This document shows, in pieces, positions 38,655-47,409 of a DNA stretch of 64,000 bases (its first letter is position 1; the number at the start of each line of letters is the position of its first letter). The translations under genes were made by a program, and so were the position numbers. The stretch comes from Kribbella sindirgiensis (GTDB lineage: Bacteria > Actinomycetota > Actinomycetes > Propionibacteriales > Kribbellaceae), in NCBI RefSeq assembly GCF_004331435.1, contig NZ_SJKA01000006.1, positions 124,001 to 188,000 on the forward strand, in the 5' to 3' direction. The notes under the pieces were generated by a model. That model was not told the origin of the DNA. It ran no database searches and was given only the letters and a program-made list of their open reading frames with translations.

Positions 38655-39475
38655 TGCTGCACCAATACCGTGTCCGCGGATGGACGTACGCCGTGGTCGC
38701 CGTGGTCGGGCTTCTGGTTCTGGTGCCGTTCGCCTGGATGGTCGCCACGGCCTTGATGAGCCCGGGCCAGACCCTGTTGGTCCCACCGAAGGTGATTCCC
38801 GACCCGGCGACGCTCGACGGTGCGCGGGGAGTGTTCAACCGGATCCCGTATCTGACGCTCTTGGGCAATACCGTCGTCGCCTCGATCGGCAGGGTGATCG
38901 GAACGCTGGTGATCTGCACCCTCGCCGCATATGCGCTCGCCGTCATCAAGGTCCCGGGAGCCCGGGTCATCCTGGTCACCGTCCTCGCCCTGATCATGGT
39001 CCCCGGTGACATCTTCGTCGTCCCGAACTTCGCGATCATCTCCGCGTTCGGCCTCACCGACACCCTCGTGGCCTTGTTCCTGCCGTCGATCTTCGACGTG
39101 TTCGGGGTGTTCCTGCTGTACCAGTTCTTCCGCGGCATCCCTCGGGAGCTGGTCGAGGCAGCCCGGATGGACGGCGCGTCACACCTGCGGATCATGACCA
39201 CGATCGTCGTACCGATCGCCCGCGGCGGACTGATCACGCTGGCGATCTTGACGGTCCTGGCGGAGTGGAAAGAGCTCCTGTGGCCGATCGTCGTCAACAG
39301 ATCGATCGACAAGCTGACCCTGGGACCAGGAATCGCTCTGCTCCGCGGCTCCTACACGACCGACTACAACGTCTTGATGTCCGCCGGCGTGCTCGCCGCG
39401 TTGCCGATGATCCTCATCTTCCTCGTCCTCCAGAAGCGGTTCATCGCCAGCGTCGCCCGAAGCGGGCTGAAGTGA
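38654..39475 (+). CDS. CUT1 ABC permease (MalG/UgpE side)
   Basis: A 273-residue six-helix permease with the EAA loop ELVEAARMDGASHLRIMTTIVVPIARGGL. ATG 38654 overlaps the preceding stop by one base. It completes the membrane part of the importer and is followed 63 bp later by the LacI regulator. Confidence 0.92.
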   Translation: MLHQYRVRGWTYAVVAVVGLLVLVPFAWMVATALMSPGQTLLVPPKVIPDPATLDGARGVFNRIPYLTLLGNTVVASIGRVIGTLVICTLAAYALAVIKVPGARVILVTVLALIMVPGDIFVVPNFAIISAFGLTDTLVALFLPSIFDVFGVFLLYQFFRGIPRELVEAARMDGASHLRIMTTIVVPIARGGLITLAILTVLAEWKELLWPIVVNRSIDKLTLGPGIALLRGSYTTDYNVLMSAGVLAALPMILIFLVLQKRFIASVARSGLK

Positions 39476-39538
39476 TCGACGACAGATTGGACTTCCGTAT
39501 GACATCCGCAGCTCTTGACCAGGTTGAGGGCCGATAAC

Positions 39539-40612
39539 ATGAGTCCCATGCCCAGCAGCGCCGATTCGCCAGACGGCGTGTCTCCGAGCGGCGGTCCGCA
39601 GGGGGACCCTCAGAAGGCGAGCACGATCCGGGACGTCGCCCTGGCGGCCGGGGTCTCGAAGTCGACGGCTTCCAGGGCGCTGCTGGGGCAGCCGGGAGTC
39701 AGCCGGGCGAACCTCGAAAAAGTGCAGCGGGCCATCGAGCAGCTCGACTTCGTTCCGAACCAGATCGCCCGCAGCCTGTCGGTGCCGTCACCGGCAACGC
39801 TGGGTCTCTTTCTGCGCAGCGCTGAGTACCCGTTCTACGGCCATCTCGCGAAAGGGTTCGCCGCGGAGGCCGGCGTACGGGGGTACGAGGTGCTGTCGGT
39901 CTCCTCGTTCGATCAGCCGGACGACGCCAACTACCAGTCGCTGATGGTTCTCGCCGGCCTACGGGCGGCCGGGATCGTTGTTGCCTCGCCGGTGGTCGAC
40001 CCGCTGACGATACGGCGGGTCGCAGCACGCGTTCCGCTGGTGCTCGTCGGTCAGATGGGCCAGGCCTCCAATCCCGACGTACCGTTCGTTGCCCCAGACC
40101 CCGACGACGGGGTCGTGCTCATCGAGCACGTCGCCGCTCTCGGACACACGTCCGTGGCTCTGACCGCCGTCGCGCCTGAACATTCTCCGACGCAGTGGGT
40201 CCGGATCGAACGGATGCGCAGCCACCTCGAAGCCCAAGGCGTCCGCAACCGCATCGTCACCATCGGACCCGAGACGAACTTCGTCGACGTGGTCTCAGGA
40301 CTGCACGAAGCGGGCGTCACCGCAGTGCTGTGCAACAACGATTTCGCCGCCCTCGATGTGCTGGCCGCCGCCGCGCACCTCGGACTGTCGGTGCCCGGTG
40401 ATCTCTCGGTCGCGGGGTTCGACGGGCTGCCGCCGTTCGATCATGAGGCGGTCGGGCTCACGACCTTTCGCGTTCCGACCGCGGGCCTGGCGGCCGCGGC
40501 AGTGGACCTCGTGCACAAGCTCGTCCGGGATCAGGACGTCGAACGCGGCGGCGTGTTCGTTCCCGGTGAACTGCTCGTGAGCCGCACAACGGGACCGGCG
40601 CCCGCACGCTAG
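39539..40612 (+). CDS. LacI-family transcriptional regulator
   Basis: A 357-residue LacI/GalR regulator. After a polar N-terminal tail of about 30 residues comes the helix-turn-helix TIRDVALAAGVSKSTASRALLGQPGVS and hinge region, then the periplasmic-binding-protein-like ligand domain (LGLFLRSAEYPFYGHLAKGF... to ...LSVAGFDGLPPFDHEAVGLTTFRVP). The ATG at 39539 is preferred over TTG 39515 because GAGGG lies nine bases ahead. It is the likely repressor of the importer upstream, acting at the paired palindromes 36332-36355. Confidence 0.9.
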   Translation: MSPMPSSADSPDGVSPSGGPQGDPQKASTIRDVALAAGVSKSTASRALLGQPGVSRANLEKVQRAIEQLDFVPNQIARSLSVPSPATLGLFLRSAEYPFYGHLAKGFAAEAGVRGYEVLSVSSFDQPDDANYQSLMVLAGLRAAGIVVASPVVDPLTIRRVAARVPLVLVGQMGQASNPDVPFVAPDPDDGVVLIEHVAALGHTSVALTAVAPEHSPTQWVRIERMRSHLEAQGVRNRIVTIGPETNFVDVVSGLHEAGVTAVLCNNDFAALDVLAAAAHLGLSVPGDLSVAGFDGLPPFDHEAVGLTTFRVPTAGLAAAAVDLVHKLVRDQDVERGGVFVPGELLVSRTTGPAPAR

Positions 40613-40733
40613 CCCGACGCGCGCCGACAGGTGCCGCCCAGCGCTGAGTACACATCTCAGCCTGACAGCGCTCACCCGCGTGTTCAGCTCCGCCGTCCCC
40701 GCACCACCAACCTCTGCGAAAGCGGTAGCCGAC

Positions 40734-41528
40734 TTGACGAACCTCGACACCCAACAGCTCCTGAACATCGCCCGAAACAGCGCCCAACAGGCCGGTGAAC
40801 TCGCCGCCGAGATGCGCGCCGACGGAATCAGCGTCGAGTCGACGAAATCGAATCGGCTGGACATCGTCACCCAGGCCGACACCGCCGTCGAGTCGCTGAT
40901 CCGCAAGCAGCTCGCGGCGGCCCGCCCCGACGACGGGTTTCTCGGCGAGGAGGGCGACCCGACGGACGGAACCTCCGGAATTACCTGGGTCGTCGATCCG
41001 ATCGACGGAACGGTGAACTATCTGTACGGATCGCCGTACTACGCGGTGTCCATCGCCGCCACTGTCAGCGAGGCTGACGGCCGGCGCCGAACCTTGGCAG
41101 GCTGCGTGTTCGCGCCCGAGCTCAACGCCGAGTACACCGCGACCGTCGATCAACCCGCACTCCTGAACGGGCGCGAACTGCTCGTCGATGACCAGGTCAC
41201 CCTCGACAACGCCCTCGTCGCGACAGGCTTTCCCTATGACCTCACCCGACGCGACCGAGTCCTTGCCACCATGGCCGGGCTAGCGCCCAAGATCCGCGAC
41301 TTCAGGCTCAACGGCGCGGCATCGCTAGAAATCTGCGGTGTCGCCGATGGGCGACTCGACGCCTTCTTCCTCTGGGACCTCCCTGTCTGGGACTACGCAG
41401 CCGCCGCACTCATCGCCACCCGCGCCGGCGCTCGAGTCCGAGGCGGGAAGGACTCACCACGAACACCACTCCTCCTGGCGGCCCATCCTCGGCTCGCAGA
41501 CGCGATCACGCCACACCTGCAGCACTGA
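40734..41528 (+). CDS. Inositol-monophosphatase-family phosphatase
   Basis: A 264-residue protein of the IMPase/FIG superfamily, lithium-sensitive magnesium phosphatases. Metal-binding motifs are GEEGD (motif with the catalytic Glu), WVVDPIDGTVNY (DPIDGT) and LPVWDYAAAALIATRAGARV (WD). The TTG at 40734 gives the normal family N-terminus; the frame can be read from GTG 40680 but that adds an unrelated Pro/Ala stretch. Family members act on inositol phosphates, histidinol phosphate, PAP or sugar phosphates. Next to a glycerophosphodiesterase gene 19 bp downstream, an inositol- or polyol-phosphate is attractive but not proven. Confidence 0.85.
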   Translation: MTNLDTQQLLNIARNSAQQAGELAAEMRADGISVESTKSNRLDIVTQADTAVESLIRKQLAAARPDDGFLGEEGDPTDGTSGITWVVDPIDGTVNYLYGSPYYAVSIAATVSEADGRRRTLAGCVFAPELNAEYTATVDQPALLNGRELLVDDQVTLDNALVATGFPYDLTRRDRVLATMAGLAPKIRDFRLNGAASLEICGVADGRLDAFFLWDLPVWDYAAAALIATRAGARVRGGKDSPRTPLLLAAHPRLADAITPHLQH

Positions 41529-41547
41529 CACCTGCTTAGGAGACACC

Positions 41548-42327
41548 TTGACCACCACATCACGGAACTTCGTCCTCGCCGGACATCGCGGGAACATGGC
41601 CGCCGCGCCGGAGAACACGCTCCTGTCGTTCGCAAGTGCAGAGCAGGTCGGCGTCGACGAGATCGAGCTCGACGTCCACCTCACACGAGACGGCGCTCTC
41701 GCTGTCATCCACGACCACACCGTCGAACGCACCGCCGCGACCACGACCCCACACATGCGGACGCCTATCAAGGACCTGACACTCGAACAGCTCCGAACTG
41801 TCGACCTCGGCCACGACCAGCGGATCCCCACGCTGGACGAGGTCCTGGACTCGACGACTGCACTGCTCCGCGTCGAGATCAAAGCGCTGGCCGCGGCGAA
41901 GCCCCTCGCCGAGCTGTTGAGCAAACGACCTGAGCACGATCAAGCACGATGCATCGTGACAAGCTTCAGTTCCCTCGCCCTCGCCGACTTCGTTGCCGCA
42001 AGCCCGTACCTGCCGCGAGGAGTCGGGCTGCACGTTCCAGACAACACGGACAGCAACTGGCGCGACGAAGTCAACCGGATCGGCGCATCGACGGTACTGA
42101 TGCCGTTCCGCGGACTGACGCGCGACCTCGTCGACGAGATCCACCAAGACGGACTCCTCATCGAAGCCTCCCTGATCGAAGGCCCCGCCGACATCCGCCG
42201 AATCCTCGAACTCGACGTCGACGCATCTGCCTCGAACTCACCCGCCTACGCCCGCGACCTGCTCAACGCGTCTGACGAATTCACGGCGCGCTTTCCTCGT
42301 CCGTACGACGCCGCTCCGGCCATGTAG
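41548..42327 (+). CDS. Glycerophosphodiester phosphodiesterase family protein
   Basis: A 259-residue GDPD-family TIM-barrel enzyme, cytoplasmic (no signal). Catalytic motifs are present: GHRGNMAAAPENT near residue 12, EIELDVHLTRDGALAVIHDHT with the Glu/Asp metal ligands and the HD histidine, and RVEIKAL later. It should cleave glycerophosphodiesters to glycerol 3-phosphate plus an alcohol. The TTG at 41548 is supported by AGGAG five bases upstream. Together with the CUT1 importer, LacI and the phosphatase gene it suggests uptake and breakdown of a deacylated phospholipid head group such as glycerophosphoinositol. That is an inference from gene order. Confidence 0.88.
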   Translation: MTTTSRNFVLAGHRGNMAAAPENTLLSFASAEQVGVDEIELDVHLTRDGALAVIHDHTVERTAATTTPHMRTPIKDLTLEQLRTVDLGHDQRIPTLDEVLDSTTALLRVEIKALAAAKPLAELLSKRPEHDQARCIVTSFSSLALADFVAASPYLPRGVGLHVPDNTDSNWRDEVNRIGASTVLMPFRGLTRDLVDEIHQDGLLIEASLIEGPADIRRILELDVDASASNSPAYARDLLNASDEFTARFPRPYDAAPAM

Positions 42328-42439
42328 TGGCCGACCCGCGCAGTCTCCAGATCGGATCCAACGACAACGGTCGGTCCAGGCCGCCGACGCCGGCTGCGCG
42401 GGACGCACTAGGCGGCCTCCTCGCCGCTTGGCTCAGGTG

Positions 42440-43123
42440 TCAGAGAGAGATCTCGTACAGGTCGCCGCGGAAGACCGAGACGGTGTGTTCGAACGGTGTT
42501 CCGTCGCCTGTTTCGGAGGTCACGATCGTCTGCAGGCAGGGCAGCGTCTGTTCGATGTGCAGGTGTGCTGCTTCGTCCGGACGTGGGCAGCGGGTCGAGA
42601 CCACGATGCTCTTGCGCACGATGGTGACGCCGTACTGGGTGGCGATCGTGTCGTAGAGCGACTGCTCGAGGTTCGTTGCCAGCAGTCCTGGAAACAACCG
42701 CGCGTTGAGTGTGGCGACTTCGAAACCCAGCGGAACGCCGTCTCCCAGGCGGACGCGCTTGATCGAGTACACCTGCGCACCCGGCGGCGTATCGACCCAC
42801 TGGGCCTCTTCTGCTGTCGAGCGCCGAACGGTGGCTTCGACGAGCTGGCTGCTGGGCCGGCGGCCGGACGAACGCATGGCGTCGGTGAACGATGCGGCGC
42901 TGGCGATCATCTTGGTGACCCGGGGATGGGCGACGAACGTGCCGCGTCCGGGTATGCCCCGCAGCTGGCCGTTCTGGATCAAGATCTGCAGTGCCCGCCG
43001 CACCGTCATGGTCGACGCACCGAATTCGGCGGCGAGTTCCTTCTCGGTCGGGATTCGTGCCCCTGATTCGAGCGTCGCGATGCGTCCGGAGAGGTCCTGC
43101 AGGATCTCCTCGTACTTGTGCAT
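42440..43123 (-). CDS. GntR-family regulator with UTRA domain
   Basis: A 227-residue HutC-type regulator. The winged helix (residues 1-70) reads MHKYEEILQDLSGRIATLESGARIPTEKELAAEFGASTMTVRRALQILIQNGQLRGIPGRGTFVA. The UTRA effector domain follows (about 85-225, ending EHTVSVFRGDLYEISL). The ATG at 43123 has GAGGGGAC upstream. It is divergent from the large plus-strand operon starting at 43271, and a repeated CCCTAG-type site lies between them, so it most likely represses both directions. UTRA regulators of aminosugar loci sense phosphorylated sugars, which suits the nanE/ROK genes. Confidence 0.9.
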   Translation of the reverse strand: MHKYEEILQDLSGRIATLESGARIPTEKELAAEFGASTMTVRRALQILIQNGQLRGIPGRGTFVAHPRVTKMIASAASFTDAMRSSGRRPSSQLVEATVRRSTAEEAQWVDTPPGAQVYSIKRVRLGDGVPLGFEVATLNARLFPGLLATNLEQSLYDTIATQYGVTIVRKSIVVSTRCPRPDEAAHLHIEQTLPCLQTIVTSETGDGTPFEHTVSVFRGDLYEISL

Positions 43124-43222
43124 GGGCGGTGTCCCCTCATTCGGCAGCCAGCGCTCAACCCTAATGCAATCAGTCTCCACGACGCCTTGGCAGTCGCCAG
43201 GTGGCTCTGCTACGGTCAAGCA

Positions 43223-43250
43223 ACCCTAGGGTAATCCGAAAACACTAGGG
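43223..43250. promoter_or_regulatory. Paired CCCTAG-type operators in divergent promoter
   Basis: ACCCTAGGGT (43223-43232) is a perfect 10-bp palindrome. A second copy with one arm conserved, CACTAGGG, is at 43243-43250. The CTAG centres are 19 bp apart, close to two helical turns. A half-site CAACCCTA also occurs at 43156-43163, nearer the GntR start. The position between the UTRA regulator and its divergent operon supports an operator role. Confidence 0.5.
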
Positions 43251-43270
43251 AATCACGTACGGAGGTCGTC

Positions 43271-44602
43271 ATGGGTACGAGAAGGGTCGGACGGCGCGAT
43301 GTTCTCGCGGCGGTGGCCGGCGTGGCGGTGCTGGCAGCCGCCGGCTGCTCAGGCGGCACCGGCGCTTCCGGTGCCGATGGCGGGGGAAAGCAGGTCCGGG
43401 TTCTGATGGAGGACATCTCCTACACCGACAACATCAAGTCGATGCTGCCGGAGTTCGAGAAGGAGTCCGGGATCAAGGTGACGATCGAGACGGTGCCGTA
43501 CAGCGACATGTCGGCCAAGATCCTGCAGAACTTCACCCAGCGATCGCCGTACTACGACGCGGTCTTCACCGACAACGTCTTCGGCAGCGGGTACTTCGCC
43601 TCGGGCTATGTCGTCGACCTGAAACCGCTCGCCGCGAAGGACACGCAGTACGGGTCGTTCGACGGCTTCTACCAGCCGTACATCAAGCCCATGACGACGT
43701 CGGAAGGAGCCGTGTTCGGGCTTCCGGTGTACGGCGAGAGCACGTTCCTGATGTACCGCAAGGACCTGTTCCAGAAGTACGGCATCACACAGGTGCCCCA
43801 GACGACCGATCAGCTCGAGGCGGCAGCGAAGAAGATCTCGGAGGCGACGAGCGGACAGGTCGCCGGGATCACGATGCGTGGTGCTCCCGGGATCCAGAGT
43901 GTGTATCCGTGGGCCGGCCTGCTGCGTTCGTTCGGCGGCAACTTCTTCGACGGATCGGGCAAGATCGCGATCAACTCGCCGGAGGCGATCAAGGCCACGC
44001 AGTACTGGGCCGACCTGCTGCGGAACTACGGCCCGAAGGGCGCGGCCAACTTCGACTGGGAGCAGAACCGGATCGCGTTCACCCAAGGCAAGGCCGCGAT
44101 GACGATCGACGCCACCGCGAACGGTCCGTTCAACGAGGATCCGAAGAGCTCGACGGTGGCCGGCAAGGTCGGGTACGCGCCGGTTCCCTATGCGGCGGGC
44201 ACGACGCCGTCGCCGGCTGATAACACCGACAACTCGCTGAACGTGCACGCGCTCTACCTGTCCAAGTTCAGCAAGAACCCTGACGCGACTTACAAGTTCC
44301 TGTCGTGGGCCACGGGCGAGGCGGTGCAGTCGAACGCCGTCAAGACCGTCGAGTCTGTCGGTGTGACGCTGGACAAGGTGCTCAAGGGCCAGGCTTACGC
44401 CGCGCGGTACGGGAAGTTCCAGAAGGCGGTGCTCGACCAGGTGTCGACCGGGAACGTGAACTACCTGCCGAGCGGGAAGGACAGCAACAAGATCATCGTC
44501 GAGACCGGCCAGGCCTTGTCGTCGGTGTTGTCCGGCCAGTCGGATGCCAAGGCCGCGCTCGATGCCGCGGCGAAGAACCTCGACGGCGTCGAAGCCGGCT
44601 AG
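43271..44602 (+). CDS. Sugar-binding lipoprotein of first CUT1 importer in nan-like operon
   Basis: A 443-residue solute-binding protein. An RR-containing start (MGTRRVGRRDVLAAVAGVAVLAAAGC) ends in a lipobox (AAAGC), so it may use the Tat route. The mature domain begins VRVLMEDISYTDNIKSMLPEFEKESGIKVTIETVPYSDM, typical of family 1 sugar-binding proteins. The ATG at 43271 follows ACGGAGG. It is the first gene of an operon running to about 53.4 kb. Confidence 0.9.
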   Translation: MGTRRVGRRDVLAAVAGVAVLAAAGCSGGTGASGADGGGKQVRVLMEDISYTDNIKSMLPEFEKESGIKVTIETVPYSDMSAKILQNFTQRSPYYDAVFTDNVFGSGYFASGYVVDLKPLAAKDTQYGSFDGFYQPYIKPMTTSEGAVFGLPVYGESTFLMYRKDLFQKYGITQVPQTTDQLEAAAKKISEATSGQVAGITMRGAPGIQSVYPWAGLLRSFGGNFFDGSGKIAINSPEAIKATQYWADLLRNYGPKGAANFDWEQNRIAFTQGKAAMTIDATANGPFNEDPKSSTVAGKVGYAPVPYAAGTTPSPADNTDNSLNVHALYLSKFSKNPDATYKFLSWATGEAVQSNAVKTVESVGVTLDKVLKGQAYAARYGKFQKAVLDQVSTGNVNYLPSGKDSNKIIVETGQALSSVLSGQSDAKAALDAAAKNLDGVEAG

Positions 44603-44614
44603 GGAGCGCATTCC

Positions 44615-45514
44615 TTGCTAGTCCGTCGACTGCAGCGGCTGTCGCTGGCCGTGCCGGCCGCACTGCTGCTCCTTCCCTTCGTCCTCATCGTCACACTTGG
44701 CGGTCTGTGGATCGCCCTGCACGGTGAGAACCTGCTGGAGCCCGGCTCCAGCCAGTTGTTCGTCGGCCTGGAGAACTTCAAGCACGCCATCAGCGACGCG
44801 ACGTTGCGAGCCTCGATCAAGGTCACGGTGATCTACGTCGTCGCCGCGGTGGCCTGCGAGACGATTCTCGGTGTCGGTGTGGCGCTGCTGATGTGGAGAC
44901 ACTTCTGGGGCAAGGGCATCGTCAGGTCGTTGGTTCTCATTCCGATGGTGCTCACCCCGGTGGTCGCCGGCCTGACCTGGCGCCTGCTGATGGATCCGAC
45001 CGCGGGCACCGCGAACTATCTGCTCGGCCTGCTCGGTCTCGGATCCGATCACGCGTTCCTGGCTGATCCGTCCACCGCATTGGCGGCTGTCATCCTGGTC
45101 GACGTCTGGCAGAACACCCCGTACGTCGTGATCATCGTCCTGGCCGGCCTCGAATCACTGCCCGCTGAGCCGTTCGAGGCCGCCCAGCTCGACGGTGCCA
45201 CCGGCTGGAAGCTGCTCCGGAACGTGACACTTCCACTGCTGGGACCCGTGCTGTCGATCGTCGTCCTGCTCCGCACGATCGATGCGGTCAAGACCTTCGC
45301 GCTAACGCAGACAATGACCAAGGGCGGCCCAGGCACATCGACACTTGCAATCAGCAACTACGTCTACCGGGTCGGGTTCGAGACCTTCGACATCGGCTAC
45401 TCATCAGCTCTCGGCTTGGTCACGTCGATCGCGCTCGTCGTCTTGATCTTCCCGTTCGCCCGGCGGCTGATGACCGGAGGCAGGCCGGGGCCGGCTCGAG
45501 GAGGACGGCGATGA
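44615..45514 (+). CDS. CUT1 ABC permease
   Basis: A 299-residue six-helix permease of the MalF side, with the EAA loop PFEAAQLDGATGWKLLRNVTLPLLGP. TTG 44615 is used as the start because GGGAG lies eight bases upstream and no later start fits the first helix. It overlaps the next permease by four bases. Confidence 0.9.
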   Translation: MLVRRLQRLSLAVPAALLLLPFVLIVTLGGLWIALHGENLLEPGSSQLFVGLENFKHAISDATLRASIKVTVIYVVAAVACETILGVGVALLMWRHFWGKGIVRSLVLIPMVLTPVVAGLTWRLLMDPTAGTANYLLGLLGLGSDHAFLADPSTALAAVILVDVWQNTPYVVIIVLAGLESLPAEPFEAAQLDGATGWKLLRNVTLPLLGPVLSIVVLLRTIDAVKTFALTQTMTKGGPGTSTLAISNYVYRVGFETFDIGYSSALGLVTSIALVVLIFPFARRLMTGGRPGPARGGRR

Positions 45515-46335
45515 GATTCCTACATGGGGCCGTGCGCCCTCTGCTTGTCTACCTGTTCTTGGCCTGGTGCCTTGCCCCGATTCTGTGGTTGGTCAGCACG
45601 TCGCTGAAGTCGGACGTCCAGGCCTTCAGTCCGACCCCCGTCTGGGTCTTCACGCCCCAGTGGGGCAACTATCTGAACGCCTGGCAGGAAGGCGGAATGT
45701 CGCAGGCCATGCTGATCAGCACTACGGTCGCGACCGCCAGCAGTGTGGCGGGCGTGATCTGTGGCGTCCCGCTGGCCTACCTGGTTACCCAAGTGTGGCC
45801 GACCGAGTCCAAGGCGTCCGGGCGGGTAACTCTGCTGATTCTGCTGCTGACCACGCTGCCTCCGATCCTCGGGCTGACTCCGATGTTCCGGACGCTTTAC
45901 GCGGCGCAGCTGTCCCAGACCATCGCCGGTATCACGCTGATCCACGCGTTCTACGCCGTACTGCTCGCCTTCCTGATCTTCCGCTCGTTCCTGGTCGGTT
46001 TCCCGCGGGAGATCCGCGAGGCCGGGCTGGTCGACGGGATCGGGGAGTGGCGGATCCTCGGCCGCTGTGTGATCCCGAACCTCGTCGGGCCGATGTTCGC
46101 AACGCTGGTCCTGGCGCTGATCCAGTCCTGGAACGAGTTCCTGTACGCGCTCATCTTGACGAACGGGGCGACGCAGACGGTCCCGGTGCGGGTCTCCGGG
46201 TTCCTCAGCTTCGTCGGGACCAACTGGTCGAACCTCACTGCCGCGGGTGTCATTGGCACCTTGCCGATCGTGGTGTTCGCCCTGCTCACTCGTAAGTACA
46301 TGGCCCGCGGCCTGACCTTCGGCGGCGTCAAGTGA
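45511..46335 (+). CDS. CUT1 ABC permease
   Basis: A 274-residue six-helix permease of the MalG side, with the EAA loop EIREAGLVDGIGEWRILGRCVIPNLVGP. The ATG overlaps the preceding stop. It completes the first importer of this operon. The EAA glycine is in GIGEWR rather than the more common GAS, a small variation. Confidence 0.9.
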   Translation: MRFLHGAVRPLLVYLFLAWCLAPILWLVSTSLKSDVQAFSPTPVWVFTPQWGNYLNAWQEGGMSQAMLISTTVATASSVAGVICGVPLAYLVTQVWPTESKASGRVTLLILLLTTLPPILGLTPMFRTLYAAQLSQTIAGITLIHAFYAVLLAFLIFRSFLVGFPREIREAGLVDGIGEWRILGRCVIPNLVGPMFATLVLALIQSWNEFLYALILTNGATQTVPVRVSGFLSFVGTNWSNLTAAGVIGTLPIVVFALLTRKYMARGLTFGGVK

Positions 46336-46372
46336 TCGCCCGCACCACCACTACCCAGGAGCACTACAGACC

Positions 46373-47374
46373 ATGAGCAGCCTCAATGTGGCCGTCATCG
46401 GACTCGGCGCGATCGGCCGCGAACACTGCGACATCTACAGCACACTGCGTGATGTCACCCTCACCGCCGTCGTCGACCCCGCGGCGGCATCCGAGGACGT
46501 CAGCCGCTGGCCCGACGCCAAGCTCAAGTCGTCGCTCGACGAAGTCCTCGCCGACGACAGCATCGAGGCGATCAGTCTCTGTACGCCCGACCACGTCCAT
46601 TTCGATGACGCGAAGAAGATCATCGAGGCTGGCCGGCATCTGCTGCTCGAGAAGCCGATCGCCGCCGTACCCGATCAAGCCGAGAAGCTCGTGGCGATCG
46701 CCGAAAGCTCGCGCGTGGTGGCGATGCCGGGGCACACGCTGCGCTTCGAGCCCCGCTACCACCACGCCCGCCAGGTAGTGTCCGGCAGCGAACTCGGACA
46801 GATCGTCCACGGGTATCTGAGGCGGAACAACAAGGTATCCGTGGCCGCCCGTGCGGCAGGCCGGGTCAGCGTTGGCTACTTCCTCGGAATCCACGACATC
46901 GACGCGCTGCAGTGGATCGCGTCGGCCAACGTGGTCGACGTCCAGGCACGCGAGACACGGATCCGCGACGCCTCCGGCCGGCAGGCGGCGGCAATCATGG
47001 CCACACTTGGCCTCGAGTCCGGTGCACTGATCCAGCTGGAGGCGGCCTGGGCGCTGCCGGAGAACAACCCGACCGACCTCGACGCTCGGTTCAGGCTGGT
47101 CGGTACCTCGGGAGAACTGTCCATCGACTCGTACGACAGCGGTATTCACGTCACCTCCGATCACTTCGCCTTGCCGATGCCGGCGGGAGCCCCGATGTAC
47201 GGCCGAGCCCAAGGTGCCTTGCGGGAGGAGCTCGCCTCCTTCGTCCAGTGCTGTCTGGACGGTGGACCATTGCCGATCACGATGCGCGAGGCGGCGCAGG
47301 CCGTGATGGTGGTCGACGCGATCGAGGAATCAATCCGCAGCGGGCGGCTCATCCCAGTTCGCCAGTGTCAATGA
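46373..47374 (+). CDS. Gfo/Idh/MocA-family oxidoreductase
   Basis: A 333-residue NAD(P)-dependent oxidoreductase: N-terminal Rossmann fold with VAVIGLGAIGREH, then the family signature HLLLEKPIA near residue 95 and a C-terminal alpha/beta domain with GYFLGIHDIDALQWI. Members oxidise or epimerise sugars through transient redox steps, and in sialic-acid loci some interconvert anhydro or unusual sialic acids. It sits between the two importers of the operon, so it probably modifies an imported sugar before the kinase/epimerase steps. The exact reaction is unknown. Confidence 0.88.
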   Translation: MSSLNVAVIGLGAIGREHCDIYSTLRDVTLTAVVDPAAASEDVSRWPDAKLKSSLDEVLADDSIEAISLCTPDHVHFDDAKKIIEAGRHLLLEKPIAAVPDQAEKLVAIAESSRVVAMPGHTLRFEPRYHHARQVVSGSELGQIVHGYLRRNNKVSVAARAAGRVSVGYFLGIHDIDALQWIASANVVDVQARETRIRDASGRQAAAIMATLGLESGALIQLEAAWALPENNPTDLDARFRLVGTSGELSIDSYDSGIHVTSDHFALPMPAGAPMYGRAQGALREELASFVQCCLDGGPLPITMREAAQAVMVVDAIEESIRSGRLIPVRQCQ

Positions 47375-47409
47375 CAAGTAACAGTGGTCTACGTCGGTTG
47401 GAGCCGAGC

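Noticed and set aside
43349..44611. A 420-codon minus-strand frame opposite a solute-binding protein gene
   Set aside because: It is Arg/His/Leu-rich with no domain; the plus strand has lipobox and binding-protein features.
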